Assembly (NCBI GenBank): GCA_002245135.1
Contig: NGBS01000299.1
Coordinates: forward strand, 144,357-208,356
Direction of reading: 5' to 3'
Length of the DNA stretch: 64,000 nucleotides
Source of the DNA: Proteromonas lacertae
Lineage: Eukaryota > Sar > Bigyra > Opalinata > Proteromonadidae
How positions within the stretch are numbered: position 1 is the stretch's first letter; each line of letters begins with the position of its first letter. Position numbers and translations under genes: made by a program. Shown here in pieces: positions 61,259 to 64,000 of the stretch. The notes under the pieces were generated by a model. It made no database searches. It saw only the letters and a program-made list of their open reading frames with translations, and was not told the origin of the DNA.

Positions 61259-62808
61259 TTAACAAAATATTAGAATACTACTGACAATAGAATAAATTCC
61301 AAATATAATTCCCAATAATAGCACAACTACTGCTTCATAGAATAAAATTTTTGATATATTTTCATACCCTTTCCAATAAAGTTTCACAATTCCACCAGCT
61401 GGAAGAATAAATCCAATTATTGCACTTGGCAATCCACCACATAATGAAAATACTACTTCAATCTTACTATAGAATAAAGCAATCAATAAAGATGCTAAAT
61501 ATAATATAAATATAATATATTCATAATAGTATACAAACACATAACACCAATGTAACAACAACCTCAAATATTTTTATTTTCTTCTTATAAGCTTCATTGT
61601 CATTATTATTCTCACCAAAGACAATTGTTCTAAATGTATATCTCAATGGTATTACATTCAATGGATAACAAAATATAGTAGTAAATCCCATGCTTATATA
61701 AGCAATACTAAGAAATATTGATAAATAGAGTGGTTGGACATTTCTATCTGATGTTATTACTAATGTATCAAGAATATTTCCAGGAGTATTAATAGGAGAT
61801 GCAATATAACCAAATACACCACCTACTGTGTATAATACTAGACAGATTAAAGCACAATAGAAATTTACTACTTTCATAGCTATTTAAATAAAATGAATTG
61901 AATAAATATACTCGATTCAGTTGGAACTGTCAAATCAGAATGAATTGGATAAATATTAGTTTGGAATACATATGAGAATAGAATAATTGATAAAGATTCA
62001 AATATTCCTTGATTAAATTCGAATGATTTGAGATGTTTGACATGTTCACTAATGTTATTAGCACATGCATATATCATTGTAACTAATGAGAATATAATAC
62101 ATCCAACTAATGATAGAAATGATGTGAAAGTTAATTCACTTGTTTTATCATATAAAGATAGAGGAACAATAATGAACAACCATAATGCTGATGTAACGAA
62201 TTCTCTATTCATCCATTTTACTTGCTTCTCAAGAACACTAATGATAGGAGACATAAGAGCACCGACATTTATAATATAAGCAATACATGCGCCATATAAG
62301 ATAATCACAAAACTTATGTTCAGCATATATAACCCAACATTTCCAAACAAGTATTTCTACAATATATTCACGACTAAATAAATCATACTGAAGCATCTTC
62401 AAAAGATCGTGACATAGTAACAAGCCTTGTCCTCAGCATCATATTTGTAGAGACAATAGCAAAAACTAGTCCAAATAAATTAATTAAAGTCCTAGACCAA
62501 CTCCAGATGTGTAATAGACATTATGGAATGGATAATATACTAGGTCCTAATGCATCTCCACATAAATTAAATACAGCCGATACAATACCACCTCTTTTAA
62601 ATCCTACACAACATATTTTACCTCCCGATTCACCTAAATCAGTAATTATTCTAAATAAGTATTTATACGATAAGTAGTAGCTCTTGAAGCTGTTAGAATA
62701 TTGTCAGTATCCTTCAGTTTTTCAATCTTAATTCCATCACAAATATCGTTATCTAGATCAAAACATCTATTTTCAATAGCAAATATAAAAATAATACTCT
62801 TCACTCAT
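61259..62808 (-). CDS. AAAP/SLC38-type amino acid transporter (needs frame correction)
   Basis: From ATG 62808, introns 62767-62797 and 62634-62668 lead to GFKRGGIVSAVFNLCGDALG and PSILSIP, the first helix of the family (FNL..ai(m)GsGIL.lP). The frame then hits TAA 62521-62523; skipping T gives NVYYTSGVGLGL. Near 62480-62486 the original frame must be regained to give LFGLVFAIVSTNMMLRTRL. Later exons give at least eight more hydrophobic helices (for example LYMLNISFVIILYGACIAYI and ALWLFIIVPLSL) and end in TAA 61259-61261. These transporters are proton- or sodium-coupled amino acid carriers of plasma membrane or vacuole. The corrected first two helices match family length and spacing; the uncorrected gene would be truncated at residue 73. 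Confidence 0.75.
62480..62526 (-). other. Compound +1 shift region CCA-TAA-T ... CTT-TAA-TTAA-T
   Basis: The minus strand reads CCA (62524-62526), TAA (62521-62523). A +1 shift gives 12 codons NVYYTSGVGLGL, then TAA at 62484-62486; a second +1 meets TAA again, and a third restores the original frame as AAT TTA TTT (LFGLVF). Three successive +1 steps, or one insertion and one compensating deletion, give the same protein. A 75-nt GTAT..TAG intron could bypass the region in frame but would delete most of two helices. Confidence 0.5.
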
Positions 62809-63040
62809 TGTAGATGAATTGTGTTCCTAAAATAAAATAAGTAGGTTTGATTTAATCAAGCTGATTTGAAAATCATTTTTCTTTTTTATACATGGTAAAC
62901 CAACGTAGTCATTTTAAATTGATTAATGTACATTTATTAGTCATTTATCCATCTTTTACAGTGTAATACAATATCAAAAACAATAAATGAATAACAAATT
63001 TTACTTTAATTAAATACACATTAATTTATCAATATTATAA

Positions 63041-63427
63041 TCAGTATAAATTACCAATATACTCTATTTTATCTGAATTAAAAGAATGTTCTCTTTGTGT
63101 TGATAAAGGACTTAGTGGAGTTGATCTATCACATTCTACTCCTCTTCCATATGTCAATTTGTGTAACCTCAGCGATGAATGTTGTCCATTCCTTAACTGA
63201 GATTTTGAAGTATTTGAGGATGTTCTATTAATCCTAACACTATATCCATATCTTTGTCTTATTCCAAACAATAAATCTTCCACATTTCTCTTATGATAAA
63301 AAGGACAGTAGTTATAATAATATTTAGGTGGATAATCACTAAACATTGATCTTTGAAATGATTCACAACAACTCTCTTTTGGCTGAATTAATTCTTCTTC
63401 ATTCGTAAATTTACTATAATATGCCAT
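63041..63427 (-). CDS. Small basic protein, unknown
   Basis: Minus-strand ATG at 63427 opens MAYYSKFTNEEELIQPKESC; 128 residues; TAA at 63041-63043. It has a Tyr-rich patch (YPPKYYYNYCPFYHKR) and an Arg-rich stretch (IRQRYGYSVRINRTSS), then a Ser/Arg tail. No signal peptide, membrane helix or known domain. An upstream in-frame ATG at 63502 would add 25 low-complexity residues and is less likely. Coding status rests on length and composition only. Confidence 0.5.
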   Translation of the reverse strand: MAYYSKFTNEEELIQPKESCCESFQRSMFSDYPPKYYYNYCPFYHKRNVEDLLFGIRQRYGYSVRINRTSSNTSKSQLRNGQHSSLRLHKLTYGRGVECDRSTPLSPLSTQREHSFNSDKIEYIGNLY

Positions 63428-63520
63428 TTTCTTTTTTATTATTGTGTATAATTCTTTTTTATTATTTGTGATATAATTTGTGTTTTTAATGAAAAAGAAC
63501 ATTATATAAAATTGGTTCTT

Positions 63521-64000
63521 TCAAATAAATGACGTAAAATCAGATAATTGGTAATTACCATGACCATCATTCTGAAAAGTCTTCATAACATCAGTTAAAT
63601 AATTGATTTGATCTGTTGTAGGTTTTAACATATATAAAAACTTTAACATTTGTTCCTAGTATTTATATAACACTATACAAATGTATACTGCTGTTATCAG
63701 TCGGTTACTCTTGACATTTGAAATTGTAAATAACAAAGGAAGAATTTGTTCAGCAGTGAAGAAAACAAATGTGCAGACAAATTCAATAAAACTAGTCATA
63801 CTCACTCTACCACCAAATGGTTTAAAATATTCCTGAAATATGGGAATATCTGTTGAACCTAATCTAAACAACAACGAATTACCTCCAATGTCATTTTTTG
63901 ATGTGTTCTCTGACCATAACTTTAAATAAAATGATTGCCATTCAGATACTTCATAATTATTTGCTAATTGAACATAAAATATATTTCTTTTATACCATAA
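63521..64000 (-). CDS. EF-hand-like protein, C-terminal part
   Basis: Enters from the right edge and ends at TGA 63521-63523. One intron (63656-63688) joins SNRLITA to EQMLKFLYMLKP. Visible sequence includes NDIGGNSLLFRLGSTDIPIF, QEYFKPFGGRVSMTSFIEFV and CTFVFFTAEQILPLLFTISN, ending TFQNDGHGNYQLSDFTSFI. The alternating helix-turn-helix pattern and the final NDGHGNYQLSDF loop resemble EF-hand proteins. The layout recalls the gene at 29734-31018, so the two may be distant paralogues. The N terminus lies outside the window. Confidence 0.55.

Noticed and set aside
1-64000. Assignment to Euplotes because of +1 shifts
   Set aside because: TGA is not used as a sense codon in the long frames, Cys uses TGT/TGC, and the contig holds many genes, unlike Euplotes macronuclear chromosomes.

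Overview
The window is nuclear DNA of an AT-rich, gene-dense, intron-containing eukaryotic microbe. Coding uses the standard amino-acid code. Introns are mostly 23-46 nt, nearly always begin GTAT and end TAG, and intergenic gaps are often 30-200 nt. The protein set (CDPK, PTEN-like/PHD formin, class C GPCR, EXD2, SURF2, TMEM62, CTNNBL1, EXOSC8, LITAF) fits a protist rather than an animal, plant or fungus. CDPK together with a PTEN-like/PHD formin recalls the SAR assemblage, but I cannot place the organism. No rRNA, tRNA, transposon or CRISPR was recognised.

Layout. 1-678: 3' part of CTNNBL1 (+). 1163-7738: a 2.1k-residue alpha-2-macroglobulin-like protein (+). 7859-12446: SURF2, an unknown gene and TMEM62 (all -). 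12628-15566: a nuclear-type charged protein, a YNIVT-repeat protein and a small membrane protein (+), the last overlapping the 3' end of EXD2 (-, 15554-17073). 17441-18582: PP2C (-). 18961-28206: formin, CDPK and a lidless Hsp70 (+). 28268-31018: a coiled-coil gene and an EF-hand-like gene (-). 31152-43344: a giant receptor with about nine UrtA/AmiC-type ligand-binding domains and a class C 7TM (+). 43481-46038: a mucin-like type I membrane protein (+). 46140-46593: LITAF-like (-). 46712-55640: a 2.9k-residue armadillo protein (+). 55888-60054: nitroreductase and a membrane-anchored metzincin (+). 60208-64000: EXOSC8/RRP43, an AAAP transporter, an unknown gene and a partial EF-hand-like gene (-).

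Main result. After introns are removed, seven genes still carry a break that is always +1 and always sits on an in-frame TAA or TAG. Skipping the T of the stop restores the conserved protein: A2M-like at 3034, EXD2 at 16470, GPCR at 40110, mucin at 43854, LITAF at 46236, armadillo at 50339 and the AAAP transporter at 62523. In several of these, conserved motifs lie directly on both sides of the stop. The pattern looks like widespread +1 ribosomal frameshifting at UAA/UAG, known on a genome scale in the ciliate Euplotes. Here, however, it occurs on a long multigene contig with ordinary spliceosomal introns, varied preceding codons, and UGA used as a normal stop. Insertion errors in the assembly are the main competing explanation.

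Many genes concern surface sensing and the cortex (giant GPCR, mucin, metzincin, A2M-like protein, formin, CDPK, EF-hand proteins, PP2C), interleaved with housekeeping RNA and membrane genes. There is no sign of operons.
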